A stretch of DNA of 64,000 bases from Microbacterium hydrocarbonoxydans (GTDB taxonomy: Bacteria > Actinomycetota > Actinomycetes > Actinomycetales > Microbacteriaceae): positions 434,001 to 498,000 of the forward strand of contig NZ_JYJB01000009.1 in NCBI RefSeq assembly GCF_000956475.1, written 5' to 3'. Under the pieces are notes generated by a model that was not told the origin of the DNA, did not search any database, and saw only the letters and a program-made list of their open reading frames with translations. Both the position numbers and the translations under genes were made by a program. This document shows, in pieces, positions 57,117 to 64,000 of the stretch (its first letter is position 1; each line of letters begins with the position of its first letter).

Positions 57117-57407
57117 TCAGATCGACCAGGCGCGCGCGACCGCACGGTCCGCGCGATCGTACGCATCAGCGCTCTCCTGGAGAGCGGTGGAGAGAAGGCC
57201 GGCAGCCGTCACCATGCCGTGGATCTCCGCCTGCCAGCCGTCCTGCGCGCTTCCGAAAGCATCCGACGCTGACCCGGTCCACAGCGTGCGGAGCGCGGAG
57301 GAGGCTCCGGCCAGTGTGCGGGTGTGCCCGGCGATCGCTTCTGATGCTGCCCGAAGGTCCGCTCCAGCGGTGTCTACAGTCGTAGGTTCCACCTTGTAGC
57401 CGTTCAC
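57117..57407 (-). CDS. WXG100-family type VII secretion substrate
   Basis: 96 residues, the normal WXG100 size. The helix-turn-helix hairpin has the motif W43-T-G45 (LWTGSASDAF) at its turn, and the C-terminus has Y83-DRA-D87, a match to the YxxxD/E type VII export signal. GTG at 57407 overlaps the stop of the preceding gene (GTGA). It is probably exported as a dimer, alone or with a partner from the same operon. No ESX core component (EccC or similar) lies in the window. Confidence 0.85.
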   Translation of the reverse strand: MNGYKVEPTTVDTAGADLRAASEAIAGHTRTLAGASSALRTLWTGSASDAFGSAQDGWQAEIHGMVTAAGLLSTALQESADAYDRADRAVARAWSI

Positions 57408-57898
57408 CGCAGCCCTCCGTTCTGTGCGTGGCGAATCATCTCGGCGATCTGTGCGGAGATGCGTTCGAAGTGTTCGTGAGATTCGCGCGCAGCTCCGCGC
57501 GCCTGCACGTGGGGAGGGCGATCCTCAGGTTTCTCGTCCTCATCTTCGACGTCGGCGCGCATGTCCCATTCGGCGCGCATGTTCTGCAGATTGCGCATCG
57601 ACAACTCGCGGAGAGATCGTGCCTCAGGAGAGGGGTCGTCGCCGGTCAGCACCGCGAGTGCCGACGTCTCGCCGGCATCGATGCGCCGTTGGAGCACCTG
57701 CCATTCCCGACCGAGCTTGCCGGCGCGGGCGTCTTCCGCGCGCTGTTCGTCTGCGTCTTCGTATGCGGCCCTACTGGCTGCGATCTCGGCATCAAGCCGT
57801 GCTGTGTCTCGCTCCATCTCCTCGATGAAGCGTCCGAGCATTTCCGGGAAGCCGCCGGGACTGTCACCCGCGAGGTCGCGATCAAGCACGAGCCGCAC
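57404..57898 (-). CDS. Acidic coiled-coil protein of the WXG100 cluster
   Basis: About 164 residues from GTG 57898; GTG 57889 is also possible. It is highly charged and helical: MLGRFIEEMERDTARLDAEI, SRAAYEDADEQRAEDARAGK and a very acidic DMRADVEDEDEKPEDRPPHV, then HFERISAQIAEMIRHAQNGG. The start overlaps the previous gene by 17 nt and the stop overlaps the WXG100 start. I do not recognise the family. The charge and position suggest a cytoplasmic chaperone or partner of the exported proteins, by analogy only. Confidence 0.7.
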   Translation of the reverse strand: MRLVLDRDLAGDSPGGFPEMLGRFIEEMERDTARLDAEIAASRAAYEDADEQRAEDARAGKLGREWQVLQRRIDAGETSALAVLTGDDPSPEARSLRELSMRNLQNMRAEWDMRADVEDEDEKPEDRPPHVQARGAARESHEHFERISAQIAEMIRHAQNGGLR

Positions 57899-59087
57899 CC
57901 GCCCGCACAAGCGTCTCGGTGAGATCGGCCATGCGATAGAACGAGTCGAACATGCTGCCAAGCCCTCCGGCCAGGCTCGATACGAGGGTGTATATCCGGT
58001 TGATCCACTTGTATGCGTCGCGAACGTCCTTGACGAGATCCATGATCTCAAGGCCGCCGTAGATCGCGCCGAAGACCCAGCCCGCGACCGGCACGGTGGC
58101 CGCCGCCGCCATGCGCAGCAGGGTGTAGCTGAGTTTCTCGAGGAGACCGAGGATCTTCCCGACCACCCATTTGACGGCGGCCGCCAATCCTTTGAGGGCC
58201 AGCGACAGTGCGCCGGCGGGGCTCTGCATCAGACCATGACCATCCGCCACTACCGCCGCCGCGACGAGGAATTGCTCCGAGCCGTCGCCCACCCAACTCC
58301 CGCCTACCGCGGGGAGCATGCCGCGATAGTTGTCGCCGATCGCCTTCGATGCGTCTCCCGCGTGCGTCCACGCGACCGCCGCTTGGGTAATGCGCTCCCA
58401 GTCGCCGACGAAAGGCTTGGTGATCTCCTCGAGCAGCGAGTACCCGAATACCTGCTCCCACATCCAGTCGACGCCACCGAAGATCGCGCCTGCCTTCCAG
58501 CGAACGCTTTCGATCTCGGGGTTGTCTCCCTGGGGATAAGGCAGGTAGCTGCGAACGTCGACCGATTCGTCGACGTGGGGAGAGGAGCTCAGGAACTGAG
58601 AGAAGCGGTCGCCGAGCTGATCCGAGGTCTGGTCCACCCATTCCGCAATGCTGTAGCCGTCCTTGAACGCATCCCCGAAGAGGTCGTTGCTCGTGTAGCC
58701 ATACAGCTGGGGCGCCTGATCGACCGGTGCTCCCAGTGTCGGGGCGTCCGCTGGGGAGTACGGAGGGGGCATCGCGCCGCCGATCTGCTGGGCGACAGTG
58801 GTCATCCTCTCGACGACTTCGCGCTCGGCCTCCTGGTACGTCGTGATCGTCGAGCCCATCTTCGATGCGCCGACACGGGACACGCTCGCTGATGCCCTTG
58901 CGATATCCGTGCCGACGTCGACGAAACTGTCGGTGATCGGCTTCACAAGCTGCAGGATCAGCCCGAGGTCACCGGCACTGAGCCGCGCATACTCCTCGAG
59001 ATGCTTGCCTATCGCCTCGGCGTGCCCCTCTTGCCGTTCCATCACCTGCTGCGCCAGCGAAAGCTGGCCCAGGTCCACATCCTGCAT
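57882..59087 (-). CDS. Large WXG-like protein with EspC-like N-terminus and hydrophobic C-terminus
   Basis: 401 residues from ATG 59087, with a GGGGGG-type ribosome site about 8-14 nt upstream. The N-terminal helical hairpin (about 1-100) ends in Y84-QEA-E88, the YxxxD/E export signal, and recalls EspC-type ESX substrates. A Pro-rich linker follows (about 105-130). A second WXG100-like unit has W265-V-G267 (VGGSWVGDGSEQFLVAAAVV). Hydrophobic helices cover about 295-380 (ALKGLAAAVKWVVGKILGLL, AAATVPVAGWVFGAIYGGLE), able to span or insert in membranes. It heads a four-gene overlapping operon. The whole is poorer in GC than its surroundings. Confidence 0.78.
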   Translation of the reverse strand: MQDVDLGQLSLAQQVMERQEGHAEAIGKHLEEYARLSAGDLGLILQLVKPITDSFVDVGTDIARASASVSRVGASKMGSTITTYQEAEREVVERMTTVAQQIGGAMPPPYSPADAPTLGAPVDQAPQLYGYTSNDLFGDAFKDGYSIAEWVDQTSDQLGDRFSQFLSSSPHVDESVDVRSYLPYPQGDNPEIESVRWKAGAIFGGVDWMWEQVFGYSLLEEITKPFVGDWERITQAAVAWTHAGDASKAIGDNYRGMLPAVGGSWVGDGSEQFLVAAAVVADGHGLMQSPAGALSLALKGLAAAVKWVVGKILGLLEKLSYTLLRMAAAATVPVAGWVFGAIYGGLEIMDLVKDVRDAYKWINRIYTLVSSLAGGLGSMFDSFYRMADLTETLVRAGAARA

Positions 59088-59221
59088 CCGAACGTCCCCC
59101 CTGGGTGTCTCTGTGAACTGCCTGTGAAGGCTAACACGCAGGCAGTCCGCTCCCGGATGGGGAGAAGTCCCCGCATGGGAGCGGACCGAGACCTGGACCG
59201 TACGAGCGGACGCCACCGGCC

Positions 59222-60067
59222 TCAGGCCGCGGCGCGCAGCCCCTCGACCAGCGGCGTGGTCGGGCGTCCGATGAGGCGCGAGAGGGTGCCATCGGTGTCG
59301 GCCAGCGCGCCGCCGCGGATGCCGGCATCCAGCGCCGCCACGAAGCCGACGGTGCCCTCGTCGAGTCCGAAGCCACGGAGTGCCGCCACCTGCTCGTCGA
59401 AGCTCAGCGGCACGTAGCTCACCTCGCGGCCGAGGATCTCCGAGAACGCCGCGGCGAGGTCGGAGTACGTCCACGCGACATCGCCGCCGAGCTCGTACAC
59501 CTCGCCGATGTGCCCGTCTTCAAGGAGGACGACGGCGACAGCATCCGCATAGTCCTTGCGGCTCGCCGAGGCGACCCGTCCGTCGCCGGCGCCAGAGGAG
59601 AGCACGCCGGTCTCCGCGGCCGTCGCGAGGTCGCGGACGTAGTTCTCGGTGTACCAGTTGTTGCGGAGGATCACGGCGGGGAGTCCGGATGCCGCGATGG
59701 CCTCTTCCGTCGCCTTGTGCTCGGGGGCCAGCACGAGGTCGCTCGTGGTCGCCTTGGGGGCGCTCGTGTAGACGAACTTCGACACCCCGGCCGCTGCGGC
59801 CGCATCGATGACGGCCTGGTGCTGCGCCACGCGCTGCCCGACCTCCGACCCCGAGACGAGCACGACCGAGTCGACGCCGTCGAGGGCTGCGGCGATGGAC
59901 GCCGGGTCGGTGTAGTCGAGGTGCACGGCGCGAACACCGAGGTCGGCCGCCTTCGAGACGTCGCGTGCTCCCGCGACGATCTGGTCTGCGGACGCGCCGC
60001 GCTCGAGCAGGCTCTCGACGATGAGACGGCCGAGCTGGCCCGTGGCGCCGGTGACGAGGATGGTCAT
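59222..60067 (-). CDS. NAD(P)H:quinone reductase, QorB/NmrA-like
   Basis: 281 residues. The atypical SDR begins MTILVTGATGQLGRLIVESL with the dinucleotide motif GATGQLG, then VRAVHLDYTDPASIAAALDG and KFVYTSAPKATTSDLVLAPE. This is the pattern of E. coli QorB (YtfG) and C. glutamicum Qor2, which reduce quinones. AAAGGA precedes the ATG at 60067. It is divergent from an HxlR-type redox regulator, exactly as in the qor2-qorR pair of C. glutamicum. Confidence 0.88.
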   Translation of the reverse strand: MTILVTGATGQLGRLIVESLLERGASADQIVAGARDVSKAADLGVRAVHLDYTDPASIAAALDGVDSVVLVSGSEVGQRVAQHQAVIDAAAAAGVSKFVYTSAPKATTSDLVLAPEHKATEEAIAASGLPAVILRNNWYTENYVRDLATAAETGVLSSGAGDGRVASASRKDYADAVAVVLLEDGHIGEVYELGGDVAWTYSDLAAAFSEILGREVSYVPLSFDEQVAALRGFGLDEGTVGFVAALDAGIRGGALADTDGTLSRLIGRPTTPLVEGLRAAA

Positions 60068-60133
60068 GAGGTGTCCTTTCGTTGGTGACCTCATCGACAA
60101 CCCCGCGGCGCCTCCCGCACATTCCATCCAGCC

Positions 60134-60158
60134 GGTACCCACTTTGAAGTAAGGTACC
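60134..60158. promoter_or_regulatory. Operator of the HxlR/QorR-type regulator
   Basis: Imperfect inverted repeat GGTACC-c-ACTT-tg-AAGT-aa-GGTACC (60134-60158) between the divergent genes. It overlaps the -10 box of the regulator (TAAGGT, 60150-60155), which lies 6 nt before the ATG at 60162. Autorepression and repression of qorB are expected. Confidence 0.75.
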
Positions 60159-60161
60159 TAC

Positions 60162-60527
60162 ATGACGGTGAGTTTTGCGGAGATCAAGGCCTCGACGCCG
60201 ATGGTGTTCGAGTCGGGATGCTCGACCCGGGTCATCCTCGACCACATCATGAGCAAGTGGGGCGTCCTGGTCCTCGCCTCGCTCTCCGACGGCACGCGAC
60301 GCTGGGGCGAGCTGCGCCGCGAGGTCGACGGCATCAGCGAGAAGATGCTGGCGACGACGCTTCGCACCCTGGTCGACGACGGCATCGTGCATCGCGAGTC
60401 GTTCCCGACGGTGCCTCCGCACGTCGAGTACAGCCTGACCCCGCTCGGACGCGATCTGATGGAGCGGATGCTGCCGCTGATCGGCTGGGTGGCAGAGCAC
60501 GCCGACACGATGGTCGCCCGCTCATGA
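60162..60527 (+). CDS. HxlR family redox-type regulator (QorR-like)
   Basis: 121 residues. A winged helix with ILDHIMSKWGVLVLASLSDG, WGELRREVDGISEKMLATTL, RTLVDDGIVHRESFPTVPPH and VEYSLTPLGRDL defines HxlR. Near the N-terminus is C20 (FESGCSTRVILDHI), the conserved cysteine that is oxidised in YodB, HypR and QorR to release DNA. It probably senses quinones or diamide-like oxidants and controls the divergent qorB. TAAGGT precedes the ATG by 6 nt: leaderless. Confidence 0.9.
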   Translation: MTVSFAEIKASTPMVFESGCSTRVILDHIMSKWGVLVLASLSDGTRRWGELRREVDGISEKMLATTLRTLVDDGIVHRESFPTVPPHVEYSLTPLGRDLMERMLPLIGWVAEHADTMVARS

Positions 60528-60592
60528 CAGTCTGCGGATTCCGTTGTGATTCTCGCGTAACACATATGTAATCCGTTGTTTCGATCGGACTC

Positions 60593-60622
60593 TTGACGCG
60601 ATAAGCGTCGTCGCCCTACTGT
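60593..60622 (+). promoter_or_regulatory. Promoter of the APC permease operon
   Basis: TTGACG (60593-60598), 18-nt spacer, TACTGT (60617-60622), then 7 nt to the ATG at 60630. The mRNA starts at or next to the start codon. Confidence 0.7.
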
Positions 60623-60629
60623 TCTGAGC

Positions 60630-62168
60630 ATGTCAACGACGCCAATCCATCTTGAACGACCCGACGGCAAGGGGCTGGCAGCGGGAACACTGGGGCTCTG
60701 GGGATCGACCGTCATCGGCTTGGCGTCGACCGCACCCGTGTATTCGCTGGTCGCCTCCCTCGGCTGGGTCGTCATCGCGGTCGGTGCGCAAGCTCCGATC
60801 GCGTTCGTGCTCGCCTTCGTGCCGATGCTGCTGATCGCCTTCGCCTACCGCGAGCTCAACAACGCCGTTCCCGACTGCGGCACGACGTTCACGTGGGGCA
60901 CGAAGGCCTTCGGCCCCTGGGTCGGCTGGATGGGCGGCTGGGGCGTCGCCGTCGCCGGCATGGTCGTACTCGCCAACCTCGCGCAGATCGCCTCGGTGTA
61001 CTTCTGGTCGCTGATCGGGCAGGACCTCGAGAACAACGACTGGCGCGTCATCATCGTCGCCGTGATCTTCATCGCCGCGATGACGTGGGTGAGCTGGCGC
61101 GGGGTCGAGATCGGCGAGCGCATCCAGAACATCCTGCTCGGCATCCAGTACCTCGCCCTCGTCGTCTTCATCGTCGCGGTCTTCTGGCAGATCGTCAGCG
61201 GCAACGCCCCGAACTCCATCGAGTTCTCGTGGGAGTGGATGAACCCGTTCGCCTTCACGTCGTGGTCGGGCTTCACCGAGGCGATCCTGCTCGCCCTTTT
61301 CATCTACTGGGGCTGGGACACCTGTCTCGCACTGAACGAGGAGACCAAGGACCCGAAGCGCATCCCGGGCCGGGCCGCGCTCCTGACCTGCGTCATCCTG
61401 CTGTTCACCTACGTCGCGGTGACGATCGCGGCGATGATGTACGCGGGGCTCGGCGAGACCGGCACGGGCCTCGGCAACGAGGAGCACGCAGATGACTTCT
61501 TCCTCGCGATCAAGGACGGGCTGCTCGGTCCGTTCGGCTGGGTGCTCGTGGTGGCCGTGATCATCTCGGCGGTCTCGTCGACGCAGACCACGATTCTCCC
61601 CACCGCGCGCGGCACGCTCGCGATGGGCGTGTATCGCGCCCTGCCCGCGAGGTTCAAAGACGTGCACCCCGTGTACAAGACGCCCTCGTTCTCGACCATC
61701 GTGATGGGCGTCGTCGCGATCGCTTACTACGTGGGCATGACGCTGATCAGCGACAACATCCTGCAGGACTCGATCCTGTCGCTGGGTCTTGCCATCGCGT
61801 TCTACTACTCGATCACCGGCTTCGCCTGCGTCTGGTACTTCCGGGCCGACCTCCGCAAGTCGCCCCGCGACCTCTTCTTCAAGGGCATCTTCCCGCTGCT
61901 CGGCGGTCTCATGCTCGCTGCAGCCTTCGTGCAGTCCGCGATCGACATGTGGGACGTCGACTACGGCTACTCGGTGATCTTCGGCATCGGCGGCACCTTC
62001 GTGGTCGGCATCGGCTCGCTCGCCGTCGGACTGGTGCTGATGTTCGTCTGGTACCTCTTCCCGCGGTCGAAGCGCTATTTCGGCGGGGAGAGCCTGAACA
62101 TGGACACGGAGGTCATGGTGCCCGAAGACGTATCCGAGTTCCCCCGGTCGATCGACGGAGGCATCTGA
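60630..62168 (+). CDS. APC family amino-acid/polyamine permease
   Basis: 512 residues, about 12 helices. The N-terminal GLAAGTLGLWGSTVIGLAST is the substrate-binding first helix of the APC fold; CGTTFTWGTKAFGPWVGWMG and YWGWDTCLALNEETKDPKRI are family landmarks. Substrate is probably an amino acid or amine; specificity cannot be set. It shares 1 nt with the rraA start (TGATG), so the two genes are co-translated. Confidence 0.92.
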   Translation: MSTTPIHLERPDGKGLAAGTLGLWGSTVIGLASTAPVYSLVASLGWVVIAVGAQAPIAFVLAFVPMLLIAFAYRELNNAVPDCGTTFTWGTKAFGPWVGWMGGWGVAVAGMVVLANLAQIASVYFWSLIGQDLENNDWRVIIVAVIFIAAMTWVSWRGVEIGERIQNILLGIQYLALVVFIVAVFWQIVSGNAPNSIEFSWEWMNPFAFTSWSGFTEAILLALFIYWGWDTCLALNEETKDPKRIPGRAALLTCVILLFTYVAVTIAAMMYAGLGETGTGLGNEEHADDFFLAIKDGLLGPFGWVLVVAVIISAVSSTQTTILPTARGTLAMGVYRALPARFKDVHPVYKTPSFSTIVMGVVAIAYYVGMTLISDNILQDSILSLGLAIAFYYSITGFACVWYFRADLRKSPRDLFFKGIFPLLGGLMLAAAFVQSAIDMWDVDYGYSVIFGIGGTFVVGIGSLAVGLVLMFVWYLFPRSKRYFGGESLNMDTEVMVPEDVSEFPRSIDGGI

Positions 62169-62641
62169 TGGCGATCGCGACGGCCGACCTGTACGACGAG
62201 CTCGAAGAGAGCATCCAGTCCCTGCCTCTGCAGATGCGGTCGTTCGGTCTGCGCCGCGCGTTCGACGGAAAGATCCGCACCGTGCGCTGCCACGAAGACA
62301 ATGCGCTCCTGAAGTCGGTGCTCTCGACGCCGGGGGAGGGCGCCGTGCTCGTGGTCGACGGAGGCGGCTCGCTGAACCGTGCGCTCATGGGCGACATGAT
62401 CGCCGCGCTCGCTGTCGAGAACGGCTGGGCAGGCGTGGTGATCAACGGGGCGATCCGCGACAGCGTCGCGATCGACGGGCTCGACCTCGGGGTCAAGGCG
62501 CTCGGCACGAATCCGCGCAAGAGCACCAAGAACGCGACGGGCGAGGCCGATGTCACGCTGTCGTTCGGCGGCGTCGACTTCGCGGTGGGTGCGCATCTGT
62601 ACAGCGATGAGGACGGAATCCTGGTCGAGCGCCTGTCCTAG
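62168..62641 (+). CDS. rraA: RraA family protein
   Basis: 157 residues. ATADLYDELEESIQSLPLQM, FDGKIRTVRCHEDNALLKSV, GWAGVVINGAIRDS, LDLGVKALGTNPRKSTKNAT follow the RraA pattern. Besides binding RNase E in enterobacteria, the fold also catalyses HMG/oxaloacetate aldolase-type reactions, so the cellular role here is unsure. It sits in the same transcript as the APC permease. Its stop codon TAG forms part of the -10 box (TAGTCT) of truA. Confidence 0.85.
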   Translation: MAIATADLYDELEESIQSLPLQMRSFGLRRAFDGKIRTVRCHEDNALLKSVLSTPGEGAVLVVDGGGSLNRALMGDMIAALAVENGWAGVVINGAIRDSVAIDGLDLGVKALGTNPRKSTKNATGEADVTLSFGGVDFAVGAHLYSDEDGILVERLS

Positions 62642-62650
62642 TCTTGATGC

Positions 62651-63496
62651 GTGCGCATCCGGCTCGACATCGCTTATGACGGCACCCATTTCCGCGGATG
62701 GGCCAGGCAGCCGGGGTTGCGCACCGTGCAGGGTACCCTCGAAGAGGCGCTCGCACGCATCGTCGGCTCGGCTGTGCAGCTGGTCGTCGCGGGGAGGACG
62801 GATGCCGGGGTGCACGCCGTCGGCCAGGTGGCTCACGTCGACCTCGACGACGAGCAGTGGGCGCGCGTCGAGACGCGGCACGGACGTGCGAGTCACGACC
62901 CGGCCGGCTCGCTGGCCGGCCGCATGCGCGGCGTGCTCGGTGCGTATCCCGACGTGACGGTCGTTCGCACGTCGATCGCTCCCGAGGGCTTCGACGCCCG
63001 GTTCTCGGCGGTGTGGCGCCGGTACCGCTACCGGCTCGCCGACGACGTCGCCGGCTACGACCCGCTGCGGCGTGCGAACACCACGACCCATCGCGGCTCG
63101 CTGGATGTCGAGCGGATGGATGCCGCCGCGCAGACGCTCATCGGACTGCACGACTTCGCCGCGTACTGCAAGCCGCGCGAGGAGGCGACCACGATCCGCA
63201 CGCTGCTCGAGTACCGGTGGACCCGCGACGCCGAGGGCGTGCTGGTCGCCGAGCTGAAGGCCGATGCGTTCTGCCACAGCATGGTGCGTGCTCTGGTCGG
63301 CGCCTGCGCGGCGGTGGGCGAAGGGCGGCTCGATGTCGCCGACGTGGTGACGCTGCGCGATGCGCTCGCGCGGACGAGCGAGTTCAAGGTGCTCGCCGCA
63401 CGCGGTCTGACCCTCACCGAGGTCGGGTATCCGGCTGACGATCTGCTGGCGGCGAGGGCGGAGCAGACGCGGGCCCGTCGCTCGATCGACGGCTGA
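62651..63496 (+). CDS. truA: tRNA pseudouridine(38-40) synthase
   Basis: 281 residues. Catalytic D51 lies in VAGRTDAGVHAVGQV; DIAYDGTHFRGWARQPG and ALVGACAAVGEG near the C-terminus are also diagnostic. An insertion GRASHDPAGSLAG (about 77-89) is seen. GTG at 62651 follows TAGTCT (62639-62644) by 6 nt, so the gene has its own leaderless promoter inside the rraA stop region. Actinobacterial truA is often near rplQ, but here it is with rraA. Its stop overlaps the next ATG. Confidence 0.95.
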   Translation: MRIRLDIAYDGTHFRGWARQPGLRTVQGTLEEALARIVGSAVQLVVAGRTDAGVHAVGQVAHVDLDDEQWARVETRHGRASHDPAGSLAGRMRGVLGAYPDVTVVRTSIAPEGFDARFSAVWRRYRYRLADDVAGYDPLRRANTTTHRGSLDVERMDAAAQTLIGLHDFAAYCKPREEATTIRTLLEYRWTRDAEGVLVAELKADAFCHSMVRALVGACAAVGEGRLDVADVVTLRDALARTSEFKVLAARGLTLTEVGYPADDLLAARAEQTRARRSIDG

Positions 63497-64000
63497 TGAA
63501 CGAGTCCTTCGTCGAGGCGGGCTCACCGGGTTGGGCGTTCTGGCGTGCGGCGGCCGATGCCTGCATCGGCCTGATCGTGGGAACCCTGTACGCGTTCCTC
63601 GGCATCCTCGTCGCCGGGATCGTGGGGGAGGAGGCACTCTCGTCTCTGTACTCGGAGCTCGATCTCGACCCGATCTTCCGTGCCAGCATGGGCGTCTTCC
63701 TGGTCGCGGCCGCAGTGCTCGGCTTTGGAACACCCCTGGTCTTCGTGGCCGAGCGCATCGCGGCGCTGCGTGCGGTCGAGCGACTGCCTGCGGGTGCGGT
63801 GCCGCCTCGTCCGCTCAGGGTGAGCCTGAGCTCGTCGCCCTATGCCGTCATGCGGACCACCGGGACGGTGCTGTTCTGGTGCGCTGCGGGCCTCGGCGCG
63901 TTCTTCGCCCTCGCGGCGTTGTTCACCGAAGATCTGCGCGAAGACATCGAGACCTGGATCGTCCTGGGCGGCTGCCTGCTGTTCGTCGCGATCGGCTGGG
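63496..64000 (+). CDS. Membrane protein, C-terminus outside window
   Basis: 168 residues are visible, starting MNESFVEAGSPGWAFWRAAA; the gene runs off the right edge. Hydrophobic segments lie at about 20-45 (CIGLIVGTLYAFLGILVAGI), 68-90 (ASMGVFLVAAAVLGFGTPLV), 118-138 and 152-168. The ATG shares one base with the truA stop (TGATG), so it is in the same transcript. No family is recognised. Confidence 0.7.
   Translation, partial: MNESFVEAGSPGWAFWRAAADACIGLIVGTLYAFLGILVAGIVGEEALSSLYSELDLDPIFRASMGVFLVAAAVLGFGTPLVFVAERIAALRAVERLPAGAVPPRPLRVSLSSSPYAVMRTTGTVLFWCAAGLGAFFALAALFTEDLREDIETWIVLGGCLLFVAIGW

Overview
The window is high-GC DNA (roughly 68-70% by eye). Its gene content and protein signatures point to an actinobacterium of the family Microbacteriaceae, most likely Microbacterium or a close relative. 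Supporting signs are the rpoB-rpoC arrangement, the small lineage proteins at 36162, 48132 and 53478, cobalamin-dependent MetH, menaquinone genes, and the very common arrangement of a TANNNT -10 box followed 6-7 nt later by the start codon (leaderless mRNAs). It is ordinary chromosome with two accessory-looking patches: a Fic gene at 9.4-10.5 kb and a WXG100-type cluster at 56.5-59.1 kb. Both are visibly poorer in GC than their surroundings.

Layout. 0-4.3 kb: a YhgE/Pip membrane protein (cut by the left edge), an MMPL/RND exporter with an unusual C-terminal domain resembling an ABC ATPase, and a divergent TetR regulator with two tandem palindromic operators between them. 4.3-9.4 kb: a DUF2277 protein, menC, and metH, which carries an in-frame palindromic repeat. 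9.4-15.3 kb: a Fic protein with an altered catalytic motif, a single-polypeptide ECF transporter (T-A-A-S) with its lipoprotein partner, and a double-GNAT acetyltransferase. 15.3-25.8 kb: a PadR/HAAS membrane pair, menB-menE, a methyltransferase, a NarL-type two-component system, a LysR regulator facing an AhpD-like/SnoaL-like pair, and a MacB/FtsX-type ABC exporter. 25.8-30.4 kb: a ComB-like phosphatase, a DUF3054 protein, a SprT-like protein, a TPR protein, a spermidine-synthase-like protein and an LCP ligase. 30.5-36 kb: an amino-sugar uptake and turnover operon (binding protein, two permeases, NagZ-type hexosaminidase, RpiR/MurR regulator).

36.1-44.3 kb: a small secreted protein and rpoB-rpoC, with a strong promoter, an intercistronic hairpin and a terminator. 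RpoB has Asn where the rifampicin-pocket His usually sits. 44.3-53.1 kb: a lipoprotein, a PfkB kinase, tRNA-Tyr, a Ser/Thr kinase, an FBP zinc-finger protein, an enoyl-CoA hydratase, a membrane protein with a Pro/Ala tail, an inositol-phosphatase-family enzyme, an M23 peptidase, and tRNA-Thr plus tRNA-Met followed by a terminator. 53.1-56.5 kb: a gene-free stretch with a dispersed repeat, a DUF7882 protein, RidA, an RDD protein, and a TetR/SDR divergent pair with two matching operators. 56.5-59.1 kb: four overlapping genes encoding type VII secretion-like substrates and partners, the best candidate here for an undescribed system. 59.2-64 kb: a QorB-like quinone reductase divergent from a redox-type HxlR regulator, an APC permease, RraA, TruA and a membrane protein cut by the right edge.

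Themes. Menaquinone synthesis (menC, menB, menE), B12-dependent methionine synthesis and quinone redox defence (qorB/hxlR) fit an aerobic actinobacterium. Regulators are repeatedly placed divergently from their likely targets with clear inverted repeats between them. Two families of dispersed palindromic repeats occur, and both have inserted in frame into coding sequences.
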